A stretch of 64,000 bases of DNA from Pomacea canaliculata (taxonomy: Eukaryota > Mollusca > Gastropoda > Architaenioglossa > Ampullariidae), in NCBI RefSeq assembly GCF_003073045.1, contig NC_037597.1, positions 3,162,190 to 3,226,189 on the forward strand, in the 5' to 3' direction. The translations under genes and the position numbers were made by a program. Every line of letters starts with the position of its first letter. Positions within the stretch are counted from its first letter, which is position 1. This document shows, piece by piece, positions 10,338-22,288 of the stretch. Below the pieces are notes generated by a model. It ran no database searches. It saw nothing but the letters and a program-made list of their open reading frames with translations, and was not told the DNA's origin.

Positions 10338-12769
10338 GTTAGTACACAATCCACACTGTATCTCTCCACGTGACTCTTGAACATGCAATGACAAGGTCTG
10401 TTACATTTTGTTGTTACTTTTGTTGTTCTGACAGGATAAGTCTCTGTTAAAACATTTTCATTATCATAGTGTATTTATATGTATGTGTATGTATGTGTCC
10501 GTCAGGTGACTACTGTGCCTCATTTCCCTGTCGAAACGGAGGATGCTGCCAATCATATTATTCAAACTATTCGTGCCATTGTCCAACTGGTTACTTTGGG
10601 GTCAATTGTCAAATCGGTAAGTAAAACTATCGTAGATACAGTAAACCACTCACAATTCGCTGTACCTACGACCACGTGGTTGTTGTCCAGATCCAGCCTT
10701 GCTAAAATGACTTATGATCAGTCAAATTGATTTTTAAGTAATATTCTGTCAGCCACATCTGACAAAATACACTTTCCATTTTTTTTTTTTCGTTTATTGT
10801 TACTGTTATCCCGCTAGAGTAGTCCTAAAATTATACCTACAGTTTTAACATTCAGTCAAGGGACTAATTGTTTTATTCCTGTGTCAGAGACCAGTGTCGT
10901 TCTTCGCCATGTCAGAACGGTGGACGGTGTGTAAGGTACGGCAGTGTCTACATCTGTGACTGCCTCAGCATCTACACAGGACTGAGGTGTGAGCGAGGTG
11001 AGTGGACAGTCCACACTAGAACTCTCCACGTGACCATGTAGTATGCAGCATCACACTTCTGTTGTATTGTTTTGTAAACATAGCAAGGTGCGAGTTAGCA
11101 GACAATGTACACTTCAAATACCAAACACCTCAGTCTCGGTCAGCATCCAGTGACCCTCGCATCCTCTTGCTTGTGACAGTGGAAGTCTTCAAATTATTCT
11201 CGTTCACTATTTATTATCATCATTACCCGCATTTGTGTCAGTCAAACTTTCAAATACATCCAAGAAATGACATTGAAGGTAACCCTAGTCTATAAATCAC
11301 ATTTACAGCAGTCAAACATTCAAAGAACATGTGGAGATCAGAGGTGGCCAAACACAAATACAGTCAATGTACATTTAAAACAAAACAGATAATGTCATTG
11401 GAAATACAGTTAGACATTACACTAAATGTCAAACTTTCAAATATAGTCGAAAAATTACAGTAAAAGTCGTCAAACCTTCCGATTCAGTCAAGAAAACAAC
11501 AGTGAGTGGTCAAGCCTTGAAATACAGTTTGTAAGCTCGGTAACCAAGTGGTCAGCACGGTTTACATCGGTTCAAGAGTCTTTCGAGCCTGTAACTGAAA
11601 AGCCTAAAATCAGAGACTTCTATCACCAGCAGCTGTGATGTCCACCTCTTCTCTCTTGTAAACAGCTGTTGAGGGAAATGATCATCACATCATTGTTTAC
11701 ACACGGTGAACACGTATCACTCCTACCTCCACGTGATCCTGGGCCTTATTACTGTTACAACAAATGTTTTCTAATATTTAAGTCGCTATTCAACTTTGGA
11801 ATGTGTGACATTTTAATGTGGGGAATAAGTCACTTCATTTATTTCTTGGATGAGAGGATGTGTTTAACAACTTGCTGTTTGTTTGTCTATTAAAATGTTG
11901 AAGAGCTGAACACTCTGTTGCAGCTGTCAACTCGCAGGACTTCAAGCCAAACACGACATGTGCTGAATTGCTCTGTCCTTTATTCGGTGTTATCGGTTTT
12001 GGCCTAACAGTAATTATCGCCGTTTGTTTCGTGATCGTCGTGAAATGGAAAAGACGACAGCGAGACCTACAGCTTCGTTCTGGAGCTCATGACGTCAGTG
12101 CATACTTTGAGTCGGACACCCGAGTCAGCACCCTCACCTCTGTGTCTGACCACCCCACTGCCGAACACCCGTACAGTGTGCACTATACCCGGACAGACAG
12201 TCAGACAAGCACGTGTGTCATTGAACACATTTCTCTGTCGGAATGCGAGTCCAATCATCTCTCTCCTCAGCAGCCACATCTCCATGACAACGAGGAGAGC
12301 AGACTAGATGGAGGGTTGGTCAATGACGGGTACGACCACGTCAGAGACTTACCTCCCTCCTTACCTGTCTGTGGTGACAGATCCCAGGTACATCCGTGAC
12401 GAGGGAGACTCTGTGCAACAGCTGCCATCGTACGATGACGTAGTGGCTGCGGTACGACCATCACCAGCACCCAGAGACGAAAATGTGACGTTTGTATAAG
12501 TGTCAATATAGGTGACGTCATGATCTCACACAACAGACACGTCATCAGAGACCAAGCGTTACCTCAGTCTACAGTAGAAACACTACGTCATTCTCAGAGG
12601 ACCAGCATGGCTCCCAAATACTGTCAGGCAAGGCCGACATTGTGACCTTTAACCTTTATCAGCTCTACGTTTCTGTCTCACTGTAGATGACCAACAGATT
12701 AACAAAACAAACAGTCCATGTACCTTATGTCTCGTACACTTCATTATTTTGCTAATTTGTTTTTAAAAT

Positions 12770-13775
12770 ACATCAGCATGCGTGACCATATTAGACCAAG
12801 AATAAAAATGTTGTTTGTCTGAAGTACAAGGCCCTGGAGGTAACAAACTGTAAAGGTCACAGCACTGTACTGTATTGTATATGTTAGGAACAGGTAGGCA
12901 GGGATTATCGCCCTTACCCGTGCTGCGTCGTGGTTTGACGTCATAACCCGACGTCATAATATGACGCAATTTTAGATTTTACGTGTGGAGAAAAGAACTT
13001 GGAAGAGAGCAGACGACAGGGAGAGAGAGAAGACAGGCGGCGAATTCAGTGAGAGGAGGTCTTGCTGTACGTGTGGTTACAGAGACCGAGAATATATGAA
13101 CTAAGTTGCTTGCCTCGCCAAGGACCTTCTGAGTGAGATCGCTCCTGACGCAGAGATTATGTCTGACTTTCTCCGTGCGTCTCAGTGACACTGTGGACAG
13201 TAACAGTAAGTGTTTTCAAACTTTCTACAAATTATCAGGGAGACTATTGGAAGTCTGGACCGAGTTCCAGAGCGGCGCTCCGTTTCCTGGTGCAAGACTG
13301 GTTGAGTTAGAAATATACTGTGGGATGATAATGATGAGTGACAGGGGGAGATTAATATCTTGTCTATTTGAGTTAGTTTTGAGAAAAGTTTGTGTAACTT
13401 CATTCTAGGTGTTATTCTTTATTTTGCTTTCTGTGTATATACGATCTGTTGCCATCTATCCACTAAGAAAGAGTATAAGTAAGAGCCAAAAGAAAAGAAA
13501 AGAAACTTTTTTATTGTTATTTTACTGTATCATTATTATTATTAGCATCATCATCATCATCATCACCTGTAAATTTTAAATATCGGGTTTCTTTTAAAAT
13601 AGGATACTATAGTGGCTTGGACAGATCTACCGTTGAAAGCACCACTACTCGGCAAAGTCAGAGGAAAGGCCCCCCACAGCGCCCCCCCCCCCCCTTTTCA
13701 GCGTTCTTTGACAGTGACGACACCATCATCGGCACGTGTCCCGCTTTCGCTCCCGAAACCTATGGTCACCTTACG
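12770..13775. repeat. R block between units 2 and 3
   Basis: About 1 kb of non-coding sequence is almost identical to 16900-17910 and strongly eroded at 20330-20760. It starts after the 3' flank (aatacatcagcatgcgtgac), carries GACGTCATAA repeats at about 12938-12965 and a (CAT)n run near 13546, and leads into the 5' module. No conserved protein frame was found. Unit 1 lacks it. Confidence 0.75.
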
Positions 13776-14304
13776 TTTTATTTAAAAACTAGCAGGTCTC
13801 TTTTGCTCCACCCCACCTCCGTGACTACGCCCCTAACCGACTGTCTAATCATCCAATGGTAGAAGCGACCCTGTTGTCAAGACAGTGTAGGAAATTCCCT
13901 CAAAAGTCACTGGAGCAGAAAATATGATGAAAATCCAAGGCGAACAGTAGAGCTCGTCTCTCTTCACTGCACTGACCAGCTTTTGCCAATGTCGCGCACA
14001 TTCATGTCCTAAAACACACACACACACACATGTGGGACACGCTTCGTTGACTAACCCTGATAAAGCTTCCCTCAGGCGATATATATATTAATATTTTTAG
14101 TTTACTGCAGAACCAGACTCCCGGACACCCGGATGCTGCTACGTCGTCGTCGGTGTTGTGTAAGAAGCGATGTCCATGTTGAAAGGCTTTGTGTTCCGTG
14201 TGCCTTCGGCGCCAGGTATGTTGTGTACATAACTACTCACTTAGTTCAGCTTCACAGGTGAGATTCAAGTTCTTCAGCATCAATGTCTTCTTTCAACAGC
14301 TCAG
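13776..14304 (+). repeat. 5' module of unit 3
   Basis: Same layout as the unit 2 module. The upstream exon contains ATG TTG AAA GGC, which gives a short frame overlapping the MSSFNSS start in another phase, so it would act as an upstream ORF at best. Confidence 0.7.
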
Positions 14305-16626
14305 GTGAGTTTTTCAAACCCGAGGGTAGTACGTGTATAGGTGGACTGCTGTCTGTCTGAGTGAGAGTAGAACGTGTTCCAAAGCTGCATTGCAAGGAAT
14401 CTTGCACGCGCACCAACATTGAAAACATTACAACAGGACAATAACCTTTACTGATGTCACGTGACAGCCCTACCCGTCCTCAGTGTGATAATAAGACTAG
14501 TCACTGGAATCTTGCTAGTGTGGTCTTCACATTCTATTTCCTTCTGTACATCATTAACCTGTAGTTTTAACAGACTTTATCCAATGACTAATTGTTTTAT
14601 TTCTGTGTCAGCAGACCCGTGTCTTTCTTCGCCATGTCAGAACGGTGGACGGTGTGGAAGGTACGAAAGTAGCTACGTCTGCTTCTGTGTCTACGGCTTC
14701 TCGGGTTGGAGGTGTGAGTTTGGTTAGTATGCAATCCACACTGTAACTCTCCACATGACGCTTGAACATGCAGTGACAGTTCTGTTACATTTTGTTATTA
14801 TTTATGTTGTTCGTGCAGGATAAGTCGCTGTTAAAACATTCTCATTATCATTAGTGTATTTATGTATGTATATGTGTGTGCATCAGGTGACTACTGTGCC
14901 TCATCTCCCTGTCGAAACGGAGGAACCTGTCAATCATCATATACAGACTATTCGTGCTCCTGTCCAATTGGTTACGCTGGGGTTAATTGTTATTTCCGTA
15001 AGTAAAACTATTGTAGATACAGTAAACCACTCACAATTCGCTGTACCTACGACCACGTGGTTGTTGTCCAGATCCAACCTTGCTAAAATGACTTATGATC
15101 AGTCAAAGTAAATTGATTTTTAAGTAATATTGTGTCAGCCATATCTGAAATAATACACTTCCTATTTGTTTCTTTATATCGTTTATTATTACTGTCATCC
15201 CGCTAGAGTGGTCTCAACACTGTACCTGCAGTTTTAATATTTATCCAACGGACTAATTGTTTTATTCCGGTGTCAGCGGACCCGTGTCTTTCTTCGCCAT
15301 GTCAGAACGGTGGACGGTGTCAAAGCTTAGGAAGTTTCTACATCTGTGACTGCTACAACAACTTCGCAGGACTGAGGTGTGAGCAAGGTGAGTGTGCAAT
15401 CCACACTGGAACTCTCCACGTGACCATGTAGTATACAGCATCACACTTCTGTTGTATTTTTTGTTTAAACATTAAAGGTGCGAGTTAAGCACCTGAAATA
15501 TTATATATATAATATCTCTCAAATCTATCTCTTCCACTGCATTGTAATTGTAATGACTTTATATATATATTGAAAACAGAGCACACCTCCCATTTAAATT
15601 GCTCATTGTGACAAATAAAGTTGGTTATTGGTAATTAGCTAAGCAAACGATGTACACTTCAAATACCAAACATCTCCTTCTCGGTCAGCATCCAGGCTGT
15701 AACTGAAAAAGGTCTCCTAAAAAAAAAAAATAAAAACAGAGACTTCTGTCACCAGCAGCCGTGATGTCCACCTCTTCTCTCTTGTAAACAGCTGTTGAGG
15801 GAAATGATCATCACATCATTCTTTACACACGGTGAACACGTATCACTCCTACCTCCTTGATCCTGGGCCTTATTACTGTTACAACAAATGTTTTCTAATA
15901 TTTTAGTCGCTATTCAACTTTGGAATGTGTGACATTTTAATGTGGCGAGTATAAGTCACTTCATTTATTTCTTGGATGAGAGTGATGTGCTTAACAACTT
16001 CCTGTTTGTTTGTTTATTAAAATGTTCAAGAGCTGAACACTCTGCTGCAGCTGCCAACTCGCAGGACTTCAAGCCAAAGACGACATGTGCTGAATTGCTC
16101 TGTCCTTTATTCGGTGTTATCGGTTTTGGCCTCATAGTAATTATCGCCGTTTGTTTCGTGATCGCCAAGAAAAGGAACAAGACGACAGCGAGACCTACAG
16201 CTTCGTTCTGCAGCTCTTGACGTCAGCGCAAACTTTCAGTCGGACACCCGAGTCAGCACCCTCACCTCTGTGTCTGACCACCCCACTCCCGAACACCCGA
16301 ACAGTGTACGCTATACCCGGACAGACAGTCAGACAAACACGTGTGTCATTGAACACATTTCTCTGTCGGAATCGGAAACCAATGTTCTGTCTCCTCAGCA
16401 GCCACATCTCCATGACAACGAGGAGAGCAGACTAGATGGAGGGTGGGTCAATGACGGGTACGACCACGTCAGAGACTTACCTCCCTCCTACCTGTCTGTG
16501 GTGACAGATCCCATGTACATCCGTGACGAGGGCGACTCTGTGCAACAGCTGCCATCGTACGATGGCGTAGTGGCTGCGGTACGACCATCACCAGCACCCA
16601 GAGACGGGAATGTGACGTATATATAA
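14283..16626 (+). pseudogene. Unit 3: EGF-TM-PPxY copy, frameshift after the helix
   Basis: Exons are 14283-14304 (MSSFNSS), EGF 14612-14722 ([14 protein letters not shown]), EGF 14887-14997 ([14 protein letters not shown]), EGF 15277-15387 (ends GLRCEQ) and a tail exon from 16051. All EGF exons are 111 nt and phase 1-1. The helix GVIGFGLIVIIAVCFVIA is intact. Compared with units 4 and 5, an extra C at about 16178 breaks the frame just after AKKRN; translation then stops at 16220 (about 174 aa) with no PPxY motif. The original frame is open downstream to 16626 and still holds PPSYLS and LPSYDG. AATAAA lies at 16927. The first EGF has a CAGCAG acceptor. A truncated receptor, a pseudogene and an assembly error are all possible. 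Confidence 0.72.
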
Positions 16627-16899
16627 GTGTCAATATAGGTGACGTCATGATCTGACAGAACAGACACGTCATCAGAGACCAACGTTACCTCAGCCTACAG
16701 TAGAAACACTACGTCATTCTTAGACGACCAACATGGCTCCCAAATACTGACAAGCAAGGCCGACATTGTGACCTTTAACCTTTATCAGCTCTACGTTTCT
16801 GTCTCACTGTAGATGACCAACAGATTAACAAAACAAACAGTCCATGTACCTTATATCTCGTACATTTCATTATTTTGCTAATTTGTTTTTAAAATACAT

Positions 16900-17910
16900 C
16901 AGCATGCGTGACCATATTAGACCAAGAATAAAAATGTTGTTTGTCTGAAGTACAAGGCCCTGGAGGTAACAAACTGTAAACGGTCACAGCACTGTACTGT
17001 ATTGTATATGTTAGGAACAGGTAGGCAGGGATTATCGCCCTTACCCGTGCTGCGTCGTGGTTTGGCGTCATAACCCGACGTCATAATATGACGCAATTTT
17101 AGATTTTACGTGTGGAGAAAAGAAATTGGAAGAGAGCAGACGACAGGGAGAGAGAAGACAGGCGGCGAATTCAGTGAGAGGAGGTCTTGCTGTATGTGTG
17201 GTTACAGAGACCGAGAATATATGAACTAAGCTGCTTGCCTCGCCAAGGACCTTCTGAGTGAGATCGCTCCTGACACAGAGATTATGTCTGACTTTCTCCG
17301 TGCGTCTCAGTGACACTGTGGACAGTAACAGTAAGTGTTTTCAAACGTTCTACAAATTATCAGGGAGATCATTTGAATTCTGGACCGAGTTCCAGAGCGG
17401 CGCTCCGTTTCTTGGTGCAAGACTGGTTGAGTTAGAAATGTACTGTGGGATGATAATGATGAGTGACAGGGGGAGATTAATATCTTGTCTATTTGAGTTA
17501 GTTTTGAGAAAAGTTTGTGTAACTTCCTTCTTGGTGTTATTCTTTATTTTGCTTCTGTGTGTATACGACCTGTTGCCATCTACCACTAAGAAAAAGTATA
17601 AGTAAGAGCCAAAAGAAAAGAAAAGAAACTTTTTGTTGTTATTTTACTGTATCATTATTATCATCATCATCATCACCTGTAAATTTTAAATATCGGGTTT
17701 CTTTTAAAATAGGATACTATAGTGGCTTGGACAGATCTACCGTTGAAAGCACCACTACACGGCAAAGTCAGAGGAAAGGCGCACCCCCCACAGCGCCCCA
17801 CCCCACCCCACCCACACTTTTTTTGGCGTTCTTTGACAGTGACGACACCATCGTCGGCACGTGTCCCGCTTTCGCCCCCGAAACTTCTGGTCACCTTATC
17901 TTTTATTTAA
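16900..17910. repeat. R block between units 3 and 4
   Basis: Near-identical second copy of the block at 12770-13775, differing by scattered substitutions and a shorter (CAT)n run. Confidence 0.8.
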
Positions 17911-18393
17911 AAACTAGCAGGTCTCTTTGCTCCACCTCACCTCCTTGACTGCGCCCCTAACCGACTGTCTAATCATCCAATGGTAGAAGCGACCCTGTTG
18001 TCAAGACAGTGTAGGAAATTCCCTCAAAAGTCACTGGAGCAGAAAATGTGGTAAAATACAGGGAGAACTGCACTGACCAGCTTTTGCCAATGTCGCGCAC
18101 ATCCATGTCCTGAAACACACACACACATGTGGACACGCTTCGTTGACTAACCCTGATAAAGCTTTTCTCGGGCGATATATATGTTAATATTTTAGTTTAC
18201 GGCAAAACCTGACACCCGGACACCCGGCTGTTGCTACATCGTCGTCGGTGTTGTGTAAGAAGTGAAGTCGGTGTTGAAAGGCGCCAGGTAAAATATTCTA
18301 ACGGCCTGTTGTGTACATAACTACTCTCTTCAGTTCAGCTTCGCAGGTGAGTTCAATGTTCTTCAGCATCAATGTCTTCTTTCAACATCTCAG
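17911..18393 (+). repeat. 5' module of unit 4
   Basis: Same blocks as in units 2, 3 and 5, somewhat shortened (a gap near 18060 and a shorter exon before the GCGCCAG donor near 18290). Confidence 0.7.
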
Positions 18394-20049
18394 GTGAGTT
18401 TTTCAAACCCGAGGGTAGTACGTGTATAGGTGGACTGCTGTCTGTTCTGAGTGAGAGTAGAACGGTGTTGCAAAGCTGCATTGCAAGGAATCTTGCACGC
18501 GCAAACATTGAAAACATTACAACAGGACAATAACCTTTACGATGTCACGTGACAGCCCTACCCGTCCTCAGTGTGATACTAAGACTAGTCACTGGAATCC
18601 CGCTAGTTGTCTTAACATTCTATTCCTTCTGTACACCATTAACCTGTAGTTTCAACAGACTTTATCCAATGACTAATTGTTTTATTCCTGTGTCAGCGGA
18701 CCCGTGTCATTCTTCGCCATGTCTGAACGATGGACGATGTCAAAGCTTCAAAAGTGTCTACATCTGTGACTGCTACAACAACTTCGCAGGACTGAGGTGT
18801 GAGCAAGGTGAGTGGACAGTCCACACTGGAACTCTCCACGTGACCATGTAGTATACAGCATCACATTTCCGTTGTATTTTTTTTTAAACGTAAGAGGTGC
18901 GAGTTAAGCACCTCAAATATATATATATATGTATCGAATATCTCTTATTATATCTCTCAAATGTATCTCTTCCACTTCATTGTAATTGTAATCACTTTAT
19001 ATATATATAAATTGAAAACAGAGCACACCTCCCATTTCAATTAAGTTGGTTATTGGTAACTGGCTAAGCAGACGATGTACACTTCAAATACCAAGCACCT
19101 CAGTCTCGGTCAACATCCAGCCTGTAACTGAAAAGGGTCTCCTAAAAAAAAATAAAAAAAAATCAGAGACTTCTATTACCAGCAGCTGTGATATCCACCT
19201 CTTCTCTCTTGTAAACAGCTGTTGAAGAAATGATCATCACATCATTGTTTACACACGGTGAACACGTGGGACTCCTACCTCCACGTGATCCTGGGCCTTA
19301 TTACTGTTAACACAAATGTTTTCTAACATTTTAGTCGATATTCAACTTTGGAATGTGTGACATTTTAATGTGAGCGAGTATAAGTCACTTCATTTATTTC
19401 TTGGATGAGAAAATGTGCTCAGTCGCTTGTTGTTTGTTTATTTAAATGTTGAAGAGCTGAACATTCTGTTGCAGCTGCCAACCTCGCAGGACTTCAAGCC
19501 AACACGTCATGTGCTGCATTTCTCTGTCCTTTATTCGGTGCTAACGCATTTGGCCTCATAATAATTATCGCCCTTTGTGTCATGATCGCCAAGAAAAGGA
19601 AAAGACGACAGCGAGAACTACAGCTTCGTTCTGCAGCTCTTGACGTCAGTGCAAACTTTCAGTCGGACACCCGAGTCAGCACCCTCACCTCTGTGTCTGA
19701 CCACCCCACTGCCGAACACCCGTACAGTGTGCGCTATACCCGTACAGACAGTCAGACAAGCACGTGTGTCATTGAACACATTTCTCTGTCGGAATACGAG
19801 TCCAGTCATCTCTCTCCTCAGCAGCCACATCTCCATGACAACTACGAGAGCAGACTAGATGGAGGGTCGGTCAATGACGGGTACGACCACGTCAGAGACT
19901 TACCTCCCTCCTACCTGTCTGTGGTGACAGATCCCAGGTACATCCGTGACGAGGGCGACTCTGTGCAACAGCTGCCATCGTACGATGACGTAGTGGCTGC
20001 GGTACGATCATCACCAGCACCCAGAGACAGGAAAGAGACGTGTGTATAG
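18372..20049 (+). CDS. Unit 4: single-EGF TM-PPxY protein, intact
   Basis: Three exons, 18372-18393 (MSSFNIS), EGF 18697-18807 and 19475-20049, sum to 708 nt and 235 aa with no stop. The EGF reads DPCHSSPCLNDGRC and ends GLRCEQ, like the third EGF of unit 3, but the sequence before it matches the region before the first EGF of unit 3. This suggests deletion of two EGFs by unequal crossing-over. In the tail exon a one-base gain near the start is cancelled by a one-base loss (NLAGLQANTS in place of NSQDFKPNT). The helix (AFGLIIIIALCVMIA), basic KKRKRRQR, PPSYLSVV and LPSYDDVV follow. No signal peptide is visible. It is the cleanest expressed-looking member of the array apart from unit 1. Confidence 0.75.
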
Positions 20050-20329
20050 GTGTCAATATAGGTGACGTCATGATCTCACAGAAACAGACACGTCATCAGA
20101 GACCAGCGTTACCTCAGCCTACAGTAGAAACACTACGTCATTCTCAGAGGACCAGCATGGCTCCCAAATACAGTGTCAGGCAAGGCCGACATTGTGACCT
20201 TTAACCTTTATCAGCTCTACGTGTCTGTCTCACTGTAGATGACCAACATAGACCCAGTTCATAGAAAATGACCAACAGACTAACAAAACAATCAGTCCAT
20301 GTACCTTATGTCTCGTACACTTCATTATT

Positions 20330-20760
20330 TTGCTAATTTGTTTTTAAAATACATCAGCATGACCTCGTACTGTAAGGCAGGGATTATCACCCTTACCCGT
20401 GTGCGTCGTGGTTTGTGTCATACGTTAATATGACGCAATTTTAGATTTTACGTTTATTTCAACGTGTGGTTAGAATATATGAACTAATGCCTCGCTAATA
20501 GACCTTCTGAGTGAGATCGCTCCTATTATGTCTGACAGTGACACTGTGGACATAACAGTAAGTGTTTTCAAACTTTCTACAAATTATCAGGGAGATCATT
20601 TGAATTCTGGACGAGTTCCAGAAAGACTGGTTGATTAGAAATGTACTGTGGGATGATAAAACAATATCTTGTAGTTTGAGAAAAGTTGTGTAACATTCTA
20701 GGTGTTAATCTTTATGCTGTCTGTGTGTATACGACCTGTTGCCATCTATCCATATACCTT
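20330..20760. repeat. Eroded R block after unit 4
   Basis: It aligns with 12775-13460 in order but with many short internal deletions and rather few substitutions. For example, the stretch between gatcgctcct and tctgac, and the one between ttccag and aagactggtt, are shortened. No gene is present. Confidence 0.7.
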
Positions 20761-21764
20761 AGAGACAAGAATAAGTGTCAGTGTGTGACGTGTCGTGTAA
20801 GTATATACATGTATATACAAGGTGTATGTGAACACACGCGGTCTGAGCGTTTTGCCACAAACTTGTGAGTGTAAACATGCACCACCTTACCATATTCCAG
20901 TTCTGTACATCAGCAATGTTGTTTCCGACTCTGGTTCCTGTTCCAGCAACGGTTCCATCAAGTGTTGGTGCTGTGCTAATCTTGAGGTTGCGTGGATGTA
21001 ACGATGTTTCTGTCTGAGATGATTGTGATTTCAGTTTCACACAAACCTTACAGACCCTCAGCTACTTTGTGAAACAAAAAATTATTATCTTTTTGAAAAA
21101 AACCCATGAAGTGATGGAAGGCTTCAGATGGCGTGCACCCAGTGGGTCAGTGTTTACACGGGATGGGAGACACTTGTTACTTCTTGAGCTTTCAGCCTGG
21201 CGTCCTTGCTTGTTGTTATGTTTATTTATTTGTTGAAAATCGCTTTCAGTATGCATGTGATGGTGAGTAAAGCGCTGTGTGCATCTAATTTATTTATATT
21301 TTGCTTGCAGTGTGTCTGAATATTGTGTGTGTGTTTATAACGATGTATCCGATGTCAGGCAAAATAAGATGCTTGTGCGTCTGTGTCTCTCAATCACTGT
21401 ATGGCCCGCATATGCTGAGGAAGGGTGATTTTTAATGCTGTTGTTGCTTCTGTTGTTACATCATCCTTATTATTATTATTATTAAAATTTTGAAACCAAC
21501 TAACTTGTATATTCACATCATATTTGCACATTAATAGAATTTAGTTGCAATTTAATTATAATATTAACTCTTATTAAGTCCTAATTTAATTCAAGTTTTG
21601 AACATTGTTTCTGGTGTTATTAGTAAAGACATAAGATTCAATAGCCCAACGGTCAAAATCATCTAAGTCAACTTGAAATAAGTCTAAGAGAAACAATATG
21701 ACTGTCCTCAAATGTCATGCTACGAAAATGACCTCTGTCCTCAGATTATTCATCTTATTATTTA
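20760..21764. other. Inter-unit spacer, units 4 to 5
   Basis: The first 400 bp are unlike the other spacers and show no supported gene. From about 21195 the sequence rejoins the flank seen at 6190-6720. Confidence 0.5.
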
Positions 21765-22288
21765 AAAACTAGCAGGTCTCTTTCTCCACCCCACCTCCGT
21801 GACTGCGCCTCTAGGCGACTGTCTAGTCATCCAATGGTAGAAGCGACCCTGTTGTCAAGACAGTGTAGGAAATTCCCCCAAAAGTCACTGGAGCAGAAAA
21901 TATGATGAAATACAAGCGAACAGTTGAGCTCGTCTCGCTTCACTGCACTCACCAGCTTTTGCCAATGTTGCGTACATCCATGTCCTAAAACACAAACACA
22001 CTTGTGGGACACGCTTCATTGACTAACCCTGATAAAGCTTCCCTCAGGCGATATATATATTATTATTTTTAGTCTACGGCGAAACCAGACTCCCGGACAC
22101 CCGGATGTTGCTACGTCGTCGTCGGTGTTGTGTAAGGTGAGGTCGGTGTTGAAAGGCTTTGTGTTCTGTGCTCCTTCACCTCCAGGTAAATATTCGAACG
22201 GCCTGCTGTGTACACAACCACTGACTTTGCTCAGCTTCGCATGTGAGATAAAGTTCCTCAGCATCAATGTCTTCTTTCAACATCTCAG
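21765..22288 (+). repeat. 5' module of unit 5
   Basis: Same blocks as 7210-7755; the acceptor of the second 5' exon reads gcatgtgag instead of gcaggtgag, so that splice site is weakened. Confidence 0.65.

Larger units (their letters stand above)
7734..12499 (+). pseudogene. Unit 2: EGF-TM-PPxY copy with frameshifted tail
   Basis: Exons are 7734-7755 (MSSFDSP), a decayed EGF at 10230-10337, EGF 10506-10616, EGF 10890-10997 and the tail exon from 11924. Skipping the decayed exon keeps the phase. In the EGF at 10890 the usual CAG acceptor is shifted two bases to AGAG, which restores the frame after a one-base loss. The EGF at 10506 has an extra cysteine (GGCCQ). The helix (GVIGFGLTVIIAVCFVIVV) and basic WKRRQR are intact. 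An extra T at about 12361, compared with units 1 and 3-5, changes PPSY to PPSLPV and stops translation at 12399. The original frame with PPSY and LPSYDD remains open to 12499. AATAAA lies at 12801. It is either a truncated allele, a pseudogene or an assembly error. Confidence 0.7.

Noticed and set aside
12067-12285. Antisense frame of about 72 residues repeated in units 2-5
   Set aside because: It is the complement of the tail-coding exon and recurs only because that exon is duplicated. It has no start context or family features.
14178-14304. MLKGFVFRV frame joining the two 5' exons of unit 3
   Set aside because: The spliced length ends in phase 0, which does not fit the phase-1 EGF exon. 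It is at best an upstream ORF.
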